A DNA stretch of 64,000 nucleotides from Anaerobacillus alkalilacustris (GCF_001866005.1 NZ_MLQR01000031.1:62001-126000); one strand, 5' to 3'; shown: positions 28,240 through 37,393, counted from the first letter of the stretch. Made by a program: numbers and translations. The notes: generated by a model from the sequence alone, not told the origin.

Positions 28240-30581
28240 CATATTTTTTTCGTATTAACAATATCGTCTCCGTAGATAACTACAGCATTTTTCCCGCTTC
28301 TTTTTGCTTTATATAAAGCTTGATCAGCGTATCTAAATAATCTTTTTAATGATTTATCTCGATCAATCTGCTTCCAATCCGATACCCCACAAGAGATCGT
28401 TACTTTGGGCTTTGTAACTTCTTTAACCTTTTTTCTGATCCGTTGGGCAACTAATTCCCCAACCTGTTTGTCTGCCTTCGGAAGGTAAACAGCTAATTCT
28501 TCTCCGCCCCATCTAGCAGCGATATCAGTATTTTTTATATTTTTCTTTAAAACATTAGCGACTTGAATAATAATATCATCACCAATTTGATGACCATAGA
28601 CATCATTTATTTGCTTAAAATTATCAATATCTATTAATAAAAAACAACCATAAGCATCCTTTTCCATCGATTCATTTATTCTTTCATCTAAAAAATTCCT
28701 TGCATAAAGTCTCGTTAAATGGTCCGTGATAACTAATTTCTCTAGTTCTTCATGTAGCATAGAATTTGTAAAAGCTAATGTAGAGTGATGAATTAATGAC
28801 TGAAGTAATTTGAACTTATTAAAAGAAAAATGATATGCATGCTCGTGTACGATGATAACAGCTCCTTTAAGTTCACCTTTTTGAACCATTGGAACAGCAA
28901 TAAAGGAACGAAACGGTCTTAATAAATGGGGTTCTTGAGACGCTAGATCTCCAATGAACAATGCATCCATATCCATTTTTATTCGTTCAAAAAAAGGTGA
29001 TATTTCTTCTGTACTTGATTCTTTTAAAAAGTATTTCGTACTACCTTCAATCACTTTAATTTGACCATTCTTTCGAAACATAAAGAAACCTATTTCTTGT
29101 GCATTAAATGAAAGCTTAATCTGCTTTGTCATATAATTAATAGTTTCTGATAGCCTTAAGTTTAAGTTAAGTTGGTGAGATGTTTTATTTATTAACTGTA
29201 AATCTTCGACAAGTTGCCTTGACTGCTGATAAAGTTCGGCGTTTTCAATGGCATTTCCACCCGTGTCTGCTAATACTTCTAAAAACTCTATTTCATGATT
29301 TTTAAAAACCGAAGAGTGTCTCCCAATAATCTTCAACACACCATATACTCCTTGTTTCCCTCTTAGAGGAGCATAAACAATAGAGTTTCTTCGCTTCCTT
29401 AAACTTTCAATGTGAATTTTCCCAGTTAAGTAGGCATTAGTCGCCATCTCATTTGTTTTATCTTTACTATAACTAAGTTGTTGAACTTGTAAATCTTCGC
29501 TTACTTCCCACTCATGTGACAATAGAAGTTGTATTTCAAAGGTTGAGAATACTTGCTTTGAAGCATAAATAATCTCACCTAAGATTGCACTCACATCCAT
29601 TGTAAAATGGAACTTCTTCGTCAATTGGAGTAATAGTTCTTTTCGCTTCTGATCTTTCTGTTTTTTTTCATATGTTAAAAGTTTATAAATTAACTTTTTA
29701 ACTTTCTTAATTATCTCTACAACAATATTAATGTGGTCAGATTTGATCTTACCATGTTTTTTTCCGCAAACCAAAACCGTCCATAGTAATTGATTATACT
29801 TAATTGGGATTAATACAAAGTCCTCAAAACATTCATCATAAACTAGAATTCCATTTTGGTTAGCTACACTTTTCGTTATTACATTTACACAGTCCCCATC
29901 TTCTACTGTCATTAATAATTTATTAATATCTTCAATTCGTAATAGGTAACGTTCAGAAAGTACAAATGAGCTTGTTGCATAACAAGGTCTTAATAAATCT
30001 TCATTCCGGTTTAGTAGAGTTAATAAAAAATCATATTCACTAAACATTTTTTTTAATTCATTTAAAAACGCTTCTGCAAATACTGGAAACTCATCAGTAT
30101 AATCTGTTTCCTTTAGTATTTGAATAATCATTCTATCGAAGGTTTCAACTTGATCATTCGTGTCATTTTTGTATGCAATGTAGTTAGATGTCACGACAAG
30201 CGATTGCTTGAACCCAAACAATAAAGGACGAACCATTTTAGGATCAGTATCTATAACTGCACTAATGATACCAAAATAACCGTCCCATGAATGATAATTA
30301 TTTGGCACTCGTAGTGTAAGTGGAATAGCGTCGATTAGGTAATCATCCTTTTTATATGGTACATGATCTAATTCGATTTTATTAGGAAAACAATTTATTA
30401 TTTCTAAGTCATTGGGATCAACACCCCCAATTTCTTTCATTATTATCAATTGCCCCTCTTTATTTGCTAGAAAAAAAACGGAAGGAGAAATGGTTTCACA
30501 GAACTGCTCTCCTAGGTCAAATATACTATGAAAGATTTCAGAAAAATCTATACCATCTATATTCTTATCCCCTTTAATCAT
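28233..30581 (-). CDS. dgcP: Diguanylate cyclase DgcP (YtrP) with extended N-terminus
   Basis: A 782-residue cytosolic protein. Order: an N-terminal region of unclear fold (1-310), two GAF-like domains (about 320-455 and 470-600), and a C-terminal GGDEF domain with DHLTRLYARNF, IDIDNFKQIND and RWGGEEL. It makes c-di-GMP from two GTP. The inhibitory RxxD position before the active site reads KNTD, so feedback inhibition may be weakened. B. subtilis DgcP is nearer 580 residues, so this one has about 200 extra N-terminal residues. GAGGTG lies 6 bases before the ATG at 30581. Same locus as B. subtilis ytrP. Confidence 0.9.
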   Translation of the reverse strand: MIKGDKNIDGIDFSEIFHSIFDLGEQFCETISPSVFFLANKEGQLIIMKEIGGVDPNDLEIINCFPNKIELDHVPYKKDDYLIDAIPLTLRVPNNYHSWDGYFGIISAVIDTDPKMVRPLLFGFKQSLVVTSNYIAYKNDTNDQVETFDRMIIQILKETDYTDEFPVFAEAFLNELKKMFSEYDFLLTLLNRNEDLLRPCYATSSFVLSERYLLRIEDINKLLMTVEDGDCVNVITKSVANQNGILVYDECFEDFVLIPIKYNQLLWTVLVCGKKHGKIKSDHINIVVEIIKKVKKLIYKLLTYEKKQKDQKRKELLLQLTKKFHFTMDVSAILGEIIYASKQVFSTFEIQLLLSHEWEVSEDLQVQQLSYSKDKTNEMATNAYLTGKIHIESLRKRRNSIVYAPLRGKQGVYGVLKIIGRHSSVFKNHEIEFLEVLADTGGNAIENAELYQQSRQLVEDLQLINKTSHQLNLNLRLSETINYMTKQIKLSFNAQEIGFFMFRKNGQIKVIEGSTKYFLKESSTEEISPFFERIKMDMDALFIGDLASQEPHLLRPFRSFIAVPMVQKGELKGAVIIVHEHAYHFSFNKFKLLQSLIHHSTLAFTNSMLHEELEKLVITDHLTRLYARNFLDERINESMEKDAYGCFLLIDIDNFKQINDVYGHQIGDDIIIQVANVLKKNIKNTDIAARWGGEELAVYLPKADKQVGELVAQRIRKKVKEVTKPKVTISCGVSDWKQIDRDKSLKRLFRYADQALYKAKRSGKNAVVIYGDDIVNTKKIWS

Positions 30582-30739
30582 TAAGCTCACCTCACTTATT
30601 GCACAAGTTACGTTAAATTTCTGTAGCTATTTTATAATTATATTAGAAATAGTTATTTTTTACTATAAAAACCTAAAAATTAACATTCGTTATATCATCC
30701 CACACTATTACTTACCTTTGTCCTTGATAGGTAATAATA

Positions 30740-30857
30740 TTTAATGGTTTTGTATAACAGATTTTCGAAATAAAGATACTATATCTATTTGAATTGGTAC
30801 ATTTTCAACTAATAATAGTTTGATGTCGGCGGACAATGGACTAATGAAATTCCCACT
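30740..30857. mobile_element. MITE-like element, degenerate copy M7
   Basis: About 118 bp aligning along its length with copy M3: TTTAATG at the left, ACTATATCT and TTTTCAACTA in the middle, TAATGAAATTC at the right. Both ends are decayed. It lies upstream of the rpsD promoter. Confidence 0.55.
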
Positions 30858-30990
30858 AAATATTTTTAAGTATATAACCTATTTTATCTTACATCTTAGG
30901 TAAGAATAATTAGTCAATCCGCTCTAGCATGTCTATCCCTTTTTGACTAGACTAAGGTAAACTTTTAATTACTTTTTATTAAAGTAAAAC

Positions 30991-31019
30991 TTGACTTTCT
31001 TTACTATAAAACATATACT
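30991..31019 (+). promoter_or_regulatory. rpsD promoter
   Basis: TTGACT, 17-base spacer, TATACT: a near-consensus sigma-A promoter about 215 bases before the rpsD start, giving a long leader. Confidence 0.8.
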
Positions 31020-31039
31020 CTAATTTGTGTAAAATAAGA

Positions 31040-31230
31040 CAGCCAAGGTAAACTTCATCTGACACTCTTCTCATTTTATACCTCCTTTATTGCGGCTGCA
31101 ATTAATAAAGAGGTGCATTGTGTAACTTCCAGCTGTCGAAGCGAAAGTGCATGAATATAAAATGAGCTTTTGAAGGGATTACTAAAACTGTTGTTATTTT
31201 ATCAATACTAAAATAACAAAGGAGGAGTCA
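31040..31230 (+). promoter_or_regulatory. rpsD leader, probable S4 autoregulatory RNA
   Basis: A long structured 5' UTR lies between promoter and rpsD. It contains complementary blocks such as CTCATTTTATA (31070) and TATAAAATGAG (31155), and CAGCTGTCGAAGC. In B. subtilis rpsD is repressed by S4 binding its leader; the length and position agree, but the pseudoknot was not modelled here. Confidence 0.6.
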
Positions 31231-31233
31231 TTC

Positions 31234-31836
31234 ATGGCTCGTTATACAGGTCCATCTTGGAAATTATCTCGTCGCTTAGGGATTTCATTAAGCGGAACAG
31301 GAAAAGAATTACAAAAACGTCCTTACGCACCAGGACAACACGGTCCTAACCAAAGAAAGAAATTATCAGAATACGGTGTTCAGCTTCAAGAAAAGCAAAA
31401 ACTTCGTCATATGTACGGTGTAAATGAGCGTCAATTCCGTCGCATTTTCGACGATGCTGGTAAAATGACTGGAATTCACGGTGAGAATTTCATGATTTTA
31501 CTTGAGTCACGCTTAGATAACATCGTTTACCGTATGGGCTTAGCTCGCACACGTCGTGGAGCTCGTCAATTAGTAAACCACGGTCACATCGTTGTAGATG
31601 GTGGACGTGTTGATATTCCATCATACCGTGTTAAACCTGGTCAAACGATTAGTGTTCGCGAAAAATCAGCTAACCTTGCTGTAATTAAAGAAGCTATTGA
31701 AGTTAATAACTTCGTTCCTTCTTACATCGAGTTTGATGCTGAAAAATTACAAGGTACTTACACTCGTTACCCAGAGCGTTCTGAGTTACCTGCTGAAGTT
31801 ACTGAGCAACTTATCGTTGAATACTACTCACGTTAA
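31234..31836 (+). CDS. rpsD: 30S ribosomal protein S4
   Basis: A 200-residue primary 16S rRNA-binding protein. It starts [16 protein letters not shown] and has the S4 RNA-binding domain around residues 92-155 ([28 protein letters not shown]). GGAGGAG precedes the ATG. Codon use is of highly expressed type. It is transcribed alone against the general direction of the region, as in B. subtilis, and ends at a strong terminator. Confidence 0.98.
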   Translation: MARYTGPSWKLSRRLGISLSGTGKELQKRPYAPGQHGPNQRKKLSEYGVQLQEKQKLRHMYGVNERQFRRIFDDAGKMTGIHGENFMILLESRLDNIVYRMGLARTRRGARQLVNHGHIVVDGGRVDIPSYRVKPGQTISVREKSANLAVIKEAIEVNNFVPSYIEFDAEKLQGTYTRYPERSELPAEVTEQLIVEYYSR

Positions 31837-31837
31837 T

Positions 31838-31868
31838 AAAAAAAACCACGCAATGCGTGGTTTTTTTT
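31838..31868 (+). terminator. rpsD terminator
   Basis: ACCACGC and GCGTGGT with a 3-base loop, flanked by eight A and eight T residues, 2 bases after the stop. Confidence 0.92.
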
Positions 31869-31871
31869 ATT

Positions 31872-31957
31872 AATCAGAATTTATAAATTTCTAACTTGGA
31901 AACTGTCTAGCGCAAGCAGCCTACGAGCTCGTGACCAAGGCGCTTGCGCTTTTCTTG
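31872..31957 (-). repeat. Modular palindromic repeat, minimal type B (copy Bm1)
   Basis: 86 bp in reverse orientation. It has the constant ends, but the interior is reduced to a single arm pair (GCGCAAGC...GCTTGCGC and GGTCACGAG/CTCGTAGG), lacking the long centre. Confidence 0.88.
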
Positions 31958-31970
31958 TTATTATTTTAAT

Positions 31971-32075
31971 TTAATAAATTTCACAATTCTTTTTTGTCAA
32001 TAAGATACTATATCTAGTTAGTCGAACCACTTGTAACTAGATATAGATTTTGGTAATTATGAAATTCGATCAATT
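31971..32075. mobile_element. MITE-like element, copy M2
   Basis: About 105 bp with left end TTAATAAATTTCACAATT and right end AATTATGAAATTCGATCAA. A central palindrome pairs TATCTAGTT with AACTAGATA. The stop codon of tyrS (32070-32072) lies in the right terminal repeat. Confidence 0.75.
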
Positions 32076-33332
32076 GTTATATTTAATCACGAAATACTTC
32101 TTTTTACCACGTCGAATAATTGTAAACTGGTTTTCAATCCGATCTTGAGTAGTTATCACTTTGTCAAGTTCAGTTGTGCGGACACCATTAACATATATAG
32201 CACCATTCTGAATATCTTCTCTCCCTTGGCGCTTTGATGGTGAAATTTTAGCAGTAACTAGCAAATCTAATAAACCAATTTCTTTCTCACTACTTTCAAA
32301 AGACGGAACATCTTTAAAGCCCTGCTTTATTTCATTAGCATTCAAGTCCGCAATATTTCCACTAAACAAAGCTTCTGAAATTCGAACTGCTTGAGATAAT
32401 GCTTCTTTTCCATGAACAAGTTGCGTTACTTCTTCTGCTAGTTTCCTTTGAGCACTTCTCTTTTCAGGTGCTGTACGTACTTCCTCTTCTAAGGCATTAA
32501 TTTCTTCATGACTTAGGAAAGTAAAGTATTTTAAGAACTTAACAACGTCACGATCATCAGTATTTATAAAAAACTGATAAAGTTCATACGGAGAGGTTTT
32601 TTCTTCATCTAACCATATTGCTCCCCCTTCAGTTTTACCAAATTTAGTTCCATCACTTTTCGTTACCAATGGAATTGTAAAACCAAAAGCTTTCGCTTCA
32701 CCCTCTGTTGACTTTCTAATCAACTCAAGTCCCGCTGTAATATTTCCCCACTGATCACTTCCACCAATTTGCAAACGACAATTTTCATTTTCATACAACT
32801 TCAAAAAGTCATAAGATTGTAAAATCATGTAACTAAATTCAGTAAACGAAATCCCAGTTTGAATTCTTGACTCAACTGAGTCTTTCGCTAACATATAATT
32901 TAGTCCAAAATTCTTACCTACATCTCTTAAAAACGAAATAACATCCAAACTACCAATCCAGTCGTAATTATTAACCGTTTTTGCTGCATTGTCTCCACTA
33001 AAATCCAAAAAACGAGATAATTGTTCTCTAATCCTATTACTAAATTGGATAACAATTTCTTTTTCATTTAAAGTACGTTCAGCTTTTTTTCCACTCGGAT
33101 CTCCAATTAATCCCGTAGCACCCCCGACAAGAGCAAGAGGTTTATTTCCGGCTATTTGAAAACGGCGTAACGTTAATACAGTTAATAAATGACCAATATG
33201 CAAACTATCTGCAGTCGGATCGAATCCACAGTATAATGTTACTTGTCCTTCTTCTAATTGCTTTTTTAATCCTTCTAAATCTGTTACTTGATTGATCAAA
33301 CCACGATATTCTAAATCCTTTAATAAATCCAT
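32070..33332 (-). CDS. tyrS: Tyrosyl-tRNA synthetase
   Basis: A 420-residue class I synthetase. HIGH is intact (SLHIGHL, near residue 43), the KMSKS-equivalent is KFGKT (near 231), and a C-terminal S4-like RNA-binding domain begins near 355. It charges tRNA-Tyr. AAGGAGAG precedes the ATG. Expression is controlled by the upstream T-box. The last codons and TGA stop fall in the terminal repeat of a MITE-like element, and another copy sits in the leader. Confidence 0.97.
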   Translation of the reverse strand: MDLLKDLEYRGLINQVTDLEGLKKQLEEGQVTLYCGFDPTADSLHIGHLLTVLTLRRFQIAGNKPLALVGGATGLIGDPSGKKAERTLNEKEIVIQFSNRIREQLSRFLDFSGDNAAKTVNNYDWIGSLDVISFLRDVGKNFGLNYMLAKDSVESRIQTGISFTEFSYMILQSYDFLKLYENENCRLQIGGSDQWGNITAGLELIRKSTEGEAKAFGFTIPLVTKSDGTKFGKTEGGAIWLDEEKTSPYELYQFFINTDDRDVVKFLKYFTFLSHEEINALEEEVRTAPEKRSAQRKLAEEVTQLVHGKEALSQAVRISEALFSGNIADLNANEIKQGFKDVPSFESSEKEIGLLDLLVTAKISPSKRQGREDIQNGAIYVNGVRTTELDKVITTQDRIENQFTIIRRGKKKYFVIKYNN

Positions 33333-33425
33333 TTTTTTCTCTCCTTATTTTGATGACAAATTTGACTTTAAACCATGCCGTTTTTAAAACCGTTCCTTTT
33401 TACTTTAATTGAAATTTTATATCCA

Positions 33426-33542
33426 TTAATGAATTTCATAATACAGATTTTTCACAACTTGGAAACTGTATCTATTAATTGTGCATTTCAACTAGATATA
33501 GTTTTATGTGGTTAGATTAATGTAATGATGAAATTCAAGTAA
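33426..33542. mobile_element. MITE-like element, copy M3, inside the tyrS leader
   Basis: 117 bp, left end TTAATGAATTTCATAAT, right end ATGATGAAATTCAAG. It lies between the T-box terminator and the tyrS start codon, so it is transcribed in every read-through mRNA. Confidence 0.8.
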
Positions 33543-33561
33543 AAACATTTCATTAAAGTAC

Positions 33562-33811
33562 AAAAAAAGTCCGCCCCAAAGAAGGGACGAACTTACGATC
33601 GCGGTACCACCCTTGTTGAAAGTAATGAATACTTCCCACCTCGGAAATATAACGGATTAACCGTCCACTGCTAGTTAAATATACAAATAATATTTGTTCA
33701 CAGAGGAAGCTCTTGGAAGTAATTCATAAGTATTTTTGTACTGGTTTGCAGCTTCCACCAGCTCTCTAAAACAGGGAAATACTTACTACTGTCTCCATTC
33801 ATAGCTTTGCC
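33562..33811 (-). promoter_or_regulatory. T-box riboswitch controlling tyrS
   Basis: The minus strand carries the T-box consensus AAGGGTGGTACCGCG (33599-33615), then a terminator (GTTCGTCCC, loop, GGGGCGGAC, seven U; 33562-33592). Upstream lies a long Stem I region with AGAGAGCTGGTGG and GAATTACTTCC, where UAC would be the tyrosine specifier codon. Uncharged tRNA-Tyr pairs with the specifier and T-box and favours the antiterminator. The nearest start codon is that of tyrS, 230 bases downstream. Confidence 0.93.
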
Positions 33812-33835
33812 TTATTTAAATATATTATTGGTTAA

Positions 33836-33864
33836 TTTTTATCAAAAAAATACCAACGTGTCAA
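33836..33864 (-). promoter_or_regulatory. tyrS promoter
   Basis: On the minus strand TTGACA, a 17-base spacer and TAAAAA, placed just upstream of the T-box. Confidence 0.55.
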
Positions 33865-33908
33865 TATTTCTTTTTTCGTTAACGTTCAAACAATAAATCG
33901 ACAATGTA

Positions 33909-33917
33909 TGCTATAAT
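33909..33917 (+). promoter_or_regulatory. Extended -10 of the PBP gene
   Basis: TGCTATAAT about 30 bases before the PBP start codon; no good -35 was found, in keeping with an extended -10 promoter. It is divergent from the tyrS promoter. Confidence 0.5.
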
Positions 33918-33946
33918 ATTTGTTGATTATGTAGGAGGTATTATTT

Positions 33947-36829
33947 ATGGATAATAAACGGTCTGAACGACGCTTCTCAATCAATATGATTGCCAAATTT
34001 TTAAATGAAAAAAAGATATTTAAAAGCTTTCGTATAACATATCAAGTAGTTTGGAATTTACTGTTAATATTCATTATTTGCTTTGTTTCACTTGCTCTTT
34101 TTGTAGGTGGGGCAGGCGCAGGTTATTTTGCATCTCTTGTAATGGACGAAGAAATACGTAGCAAAGAAGAAATGAAAATGGATATTTACAATTATGAAGA
34201 AATTTCAGAAGTTTTCTTTGCAGATAACGTACTACTCGGTGCACTACCTTCTGAATTAGAACGAAGAGAAGTTCAACTAGAAGATGTCTCTGAACATTTG
34301 ATTAATGCAATTATCGCAACAGAGGATGAGTATTTTTTCGAACATGAGGGAATTGTACCTAAAGCTATTTTAAGAGCAACTTATCAGGAATTTTCCAATT
34401 CCTCACTTCAAACGGGAGGAAGTACTTTAACACAACAGTTAATTAAGAACCAAATTTTAACAAGTGAAGTTTCATTTGATCGCAAAGCCAAAGAAATTCT
34501 GTTAGCTATGCGCCTAGAAAACTTTTTTGAAAAAGAGGAAATTTTAGCAGCATATTTAAATGTTGTCCCTTTTGGAAGAAATGCTAACGGAAGAAATATC
34601 GCTGGAGTTCAAGCTGCTGCTCAAGGGATATTTGGAGTTGACGCTAAAGACCTCTCTATTCCACAAGCTGCTTACATTGCCGGCTTACCTCAAAGTCCTT
34701 TTGGCTACACTCCATTTTTATCACAAGGTCGAGGTGTGAAAGAAAATTTAGATCCATCGTTAAACCGGATGAGAACAGTGTTAACGAGAATGCGAGAAAA
34801 AGGCTATATTAATGAAAAAGAATTTGAAAAAGCATTAAATTATGATATAAGAGCTAACTTAACGGACCCACTTCCTTCAACTCATCAAGAATATGGAGCA
34901 CTTATGCAAGAAGCAGAAAGAAGAGCCATTGAAATATTCTCAAATAAGTTAATGGAAGATGACGAGGTAAACCTTAATGAAATAGAAGATCGTGATGAAA
35001 GAATAATATTACAAAGCCAATACCGTGAACAAGCTCGTCGTGACATACGCAGAGATGGTTATCAAATACACATGACCATTAATAAAGAAATTTATGATGC
35101 TCATCAAGAAGTAATAAAAAACAATAACTTATTCGGACCTGCTAATAAACTAGGTGAGCCTGAAGAAGTAGGAGCCATTTTACTTGATAATAAAACTGGA
35201 GCGATTATTTCATTTGTCGGGGGGCGAGACTTTCAACGGCAAAGCTTAAACCACGCTACTCAAGCGTATCGACAAAATGGGTCAACGATGAAACCATTAT
35301 TAGCTTATGCTCCAGCCATGGAACTAGGCGCCATTCAACCAGGTTATATTATGGCTGACACACCATACTACTATAAAAGTAATCCTAATACTGAAGTAAG
35401 AAACTTTGGAAGAAATCATTTAGGATTAATGACTGTAAGAGAAGCTTTACAACGTTCGCGAAATGTACCTGCTGTAAAAGCTTTCAACATGATTCCTCAA
35501 GATTATGGACGAGAGTTATTACTAAAAATGGGAATTACTAATTTGGATGCTGGTGAACCATATGAGTCTACTTCTATTGGTGGACTTAAACATGGAGTTA
35601 CTGTAGAACAAAATACCAATGCTTACTCTGTTTTTGCTAATGAAGGGAAGTTTATTCAATCATACATGATTGAAAAAATTGTAGCTAAAGATGGCGAAAT
35701 TATTTATAACCATGAACATGAAGAAATTGAAGTTTTCTCTCCACAAACAGCGTATTTAACACTTGATGTGCTAAGGGATGTCCAAGTCTCTCCTGGTACA
35801 GCTCCAAGATTACCAGGAATGCTAAATTTCCGAACTGATCTTGCTGGTAAAACCGGTACAACGAGTGACACCTATGACTCATGGTACGTAGGGTTTAATC
35901 CAAACTTTACTATGGGTGTTTGGATTGGTTATGATACTAACAGTCCACTACAGGGACAGACTGGACCAAGAACACAGCAAATTTGGGCTAGTCTTGCTAA
36001 TGCTGCACATAAGATTGATCCTGGTTTTATTGGTACAAACGAAAGGTTTAAAATGCCGAGTGGTATCGTACGTCAATCATTTTGTGGAGTAACTGGGTTA
36101 TTACCATCTGACTTATGTCGGGAAGCAGGTCTTGTAAAAACAGATTTATTTAATGCTAAATATATCCCTAATAAGGTTGATAATAGCTTAGAAAGAGTAA
36201 ATTTTGTAATGCTAAACGGTAATCCATATCTGGCATTAGAGAATTCACCACAAGAATTTACACAAAAGGGAATTTCAATTAAAGGTGACTTGTTTAAAGA
36301 TATTAACAACATCTTAGATTCTCTCCCTAATAATTGGAATAAAATTATTCCAGACCAAACGGCTAAAGACAATGGAAAAACACCTAGTCGATTGACTACG
36401 GTCACCAATGAAAACGGAAATCTTAAGTGGAGAAAGCACCCTGATGACGATATCATAGGCTACCGAATCTACCGTGCTCCAAATGGGAGTGATAATTTCA
36501 CACGTTATCAAAGCATTAGGTCGGATCAAGAGCTTTCCATCACATTAAGTAGCGGAGCCTTTGCCTACAAAGTAACTGCTGTTGATGTTGTCGGAAGGGA
36601 ATCAGAACCATCATCTCTAATAATTACTGGAAATTGGCAAGAAACATTGTTAGAAGATGAAGATGATTCTGTAAATAAAAAAGATGAAAAAAAGAAAGAT
36701 AATAAAAAGCCTCCTAAAAATGATGAGGAAAACAGCGGAGATGGGGACAATGAAATTCCAAATCCAAATGATAATATAAGCTTCTTTAATGAAAAACCCG
36801 GTTCACTTTCGAACCGGGTTTTAAGTTAA
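33947..36829 (+). CDS. Class A penicillin-binding protein (PBP1A family) with FN3 domain
   Basis: A 960-residue bifunctional cell-wall synthase. Order: short cytoplasmic tail, membrane helix (about 34-58), GT51 transglycosylase with ATEDEYFFEHEG (catalytic Glu126) and GGSTLTQQ (157-164), transpeptidase with SxxK at 446-449 (STMK), SRN at 504-506 and KTGT at 635-638, then a fibronectin III domain (about 805-898) and a charged Lys/Asp/Asn tail. It polymerises and crosslinks peptidoglycan. GGAGGT precedes the ATG. An intrinsic terminator hairpin lies inside the last codons, ahead of the stop. Not at this place in B. subtilis. Confidence 0.95.
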   Translation: MDNKRSERRFSINMIAKFLNEKKIFKSFRITYQVVWNLLLIFIICFVSLALFVGGAGAGYFASLVMDEEIRSKEEMKMDIYNYEEISEVFFADNVLLGALPSELERREVQLEDVSEHLINAIIATEDEYFFEHEGIVPKAILRATYQEFSNSSLQTGGSTLTQQLIKNQILTSEVSFDRKAKEILLAMRLENFFEKEEILAAYLNVVPFGRNANGRNIAGVQAAAQGIFGVDAKDLSIPQAAYIAGLPQSPFGYTPFLSQGRGVKENLDPSLNRMRTVLTRMREKGYINEKEFEKALNYDIRANLTDPLPSTHQEYGALMQEAERRAIEIFSNKLMEDDEVNLNEIEDRDERIILQSQYREQARRDIRRDGYQIHMTINKEIYDAHQEVIKNNNLFGPANKLGEPEEVGAILLDNKTGAIISFVGGRDFQRQSLNHATQAYRQNGSTMKPLLAYAPAMELGAIQPGYIMADTPYYYKSNPNTEVRNFGRNHLGLMTVREALQRSRNVPAVKAFNMIPQDYGRELLLKMGITNLDAGEPYESTSIGGLKHGVTVEQNTNAYSVFANEGKFIQSYMIEKIVAKDGEIIYNHEHEEIEVFSPQTAYLTLDVLRDVQVSPGTAPRLPGMLNFRTDLAGKTGTTSDTYDSWYVGFNPNFTMGVWIGYDTNSPLQGQTGPRTQQIWASLANAAHKIDPGFIGTNERFKMPSGIVRQSFCGVTGLLPSDLCREAGLVKTDLFNAKYIPNKVDNSLERVNFVMLNGNPYLALENSPQEFTQKGISIKGDLFKDINNILDSLPNNWNKIIPDQTAKDNGKTPSRLTTVTNENGNLKWRKHPDDDIIGYRIYRAPNGSDNFTRYQSIRSDQELSITLSSGAFAYKVTAVDVVGRESEPSSLIITGNWQETLLEDEDDSVNKKDEKKKDNKKPPKNDEENSGDGDNEIPNPNDNISFFNEKPGSLSNRVLS
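36793..36822 (+). terminator. Terminator embedded in the PBP coding region
   Basis: A perfect 12-bp stem (AAAACCCGGTTC) with a 6-base loop and a TTTT exit. The PBP stop codon comes only at 36827-36829, after the expected release point. Confidence 0.8.
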
Positions 36830-36834
36830 TGTTA

Positions 36835-36897
36835 ACAAGAATGCTCCAGCGCCTTGGTCACGAGCTCGTAGGCTACTTGCGCTAGACAGTTTGTAAA
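36835..36897 (+). repeat. Modular palindromic repeat, minimal type B (copy Bm2)
   Basis: A degenerate minimal copy with CGCCTTGGTCACGAGCTCGT and CTTGCGCTAGACAG. A MITE-like element starts immediately at its end. Confidence 0.75.
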
Positions 36898-37019
36898 TTA
36901 ATGAATGTTATAATTGTTTATTTCCACTACTCTCATACTAAATATCGTTGGATGAAGACCAGTATCAACTATATTTAGACTTATCTAATCCATTCAGGCA
37001 ATTATTAAATTCACTCAAG
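36898..37019. mobile_element. MITE-like element, copy M4
   Basis: 122 bp; left end TTAATGAATGTTATAAT, right end ATTATTAAATTCACTCAA. It shares its interior (GGATGAAGACC flanked by inverted arms) with copy M1. Confidence 0.72.
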
Positions 37020-37171
37020 TAAAAAATTCAGAAATTTTCTATTAAAAAAGTAGAAGAATAAATGATAGACTTTAATTAGATCTATAAGTAATCCTAAGGA
37101 GTGTAAATGTTGATCTTTATCGTAAATATAAACAGTAATAAATTACCTAAACTAATCCCATTTATAAATAT

Positions 37172-37393
37172 TGTGGTGGTAGATGGATCGCATTAGGCGG
37201 GGGAGGTTATGATATTTGGAGAGTAGTTCCACGAGCGTGGGCAATGGTTTGGTTAGAAATGACTAATCAACGACCTGAAACAAATTTACTACCTAACGAA
37301 TGGATAAATAAGTGGAAAAGTGAATCGCCAAATGAGATGCCAACTACATGGGAGGATCTTATCACTTTACCCAGAAATACTCCGAAAAAATGA
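37172..37393 (+). pseudogene. acuC: Remnant of acuC (C-terminal part)
   Basis: A 73-codon frame ending at TGA 37391 reads RWIALGGGGYDIWRVVPRAW, the hallmark C-terminal block of AcuC, an acetoin-utilisation deacetylase of the histone-deacetylase family that acts on acetyl-CoA synthetase. The frame has no start codon or RBS, and about 80% of the gene is missing. In B. subtilis acuC lies between acuB and motS, so this marks deletion of the acsA-acuABC cluster. The remaining 37020-37171 and 37394-37540 stretches hold nothing I recognise. Confidence 0.8.
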
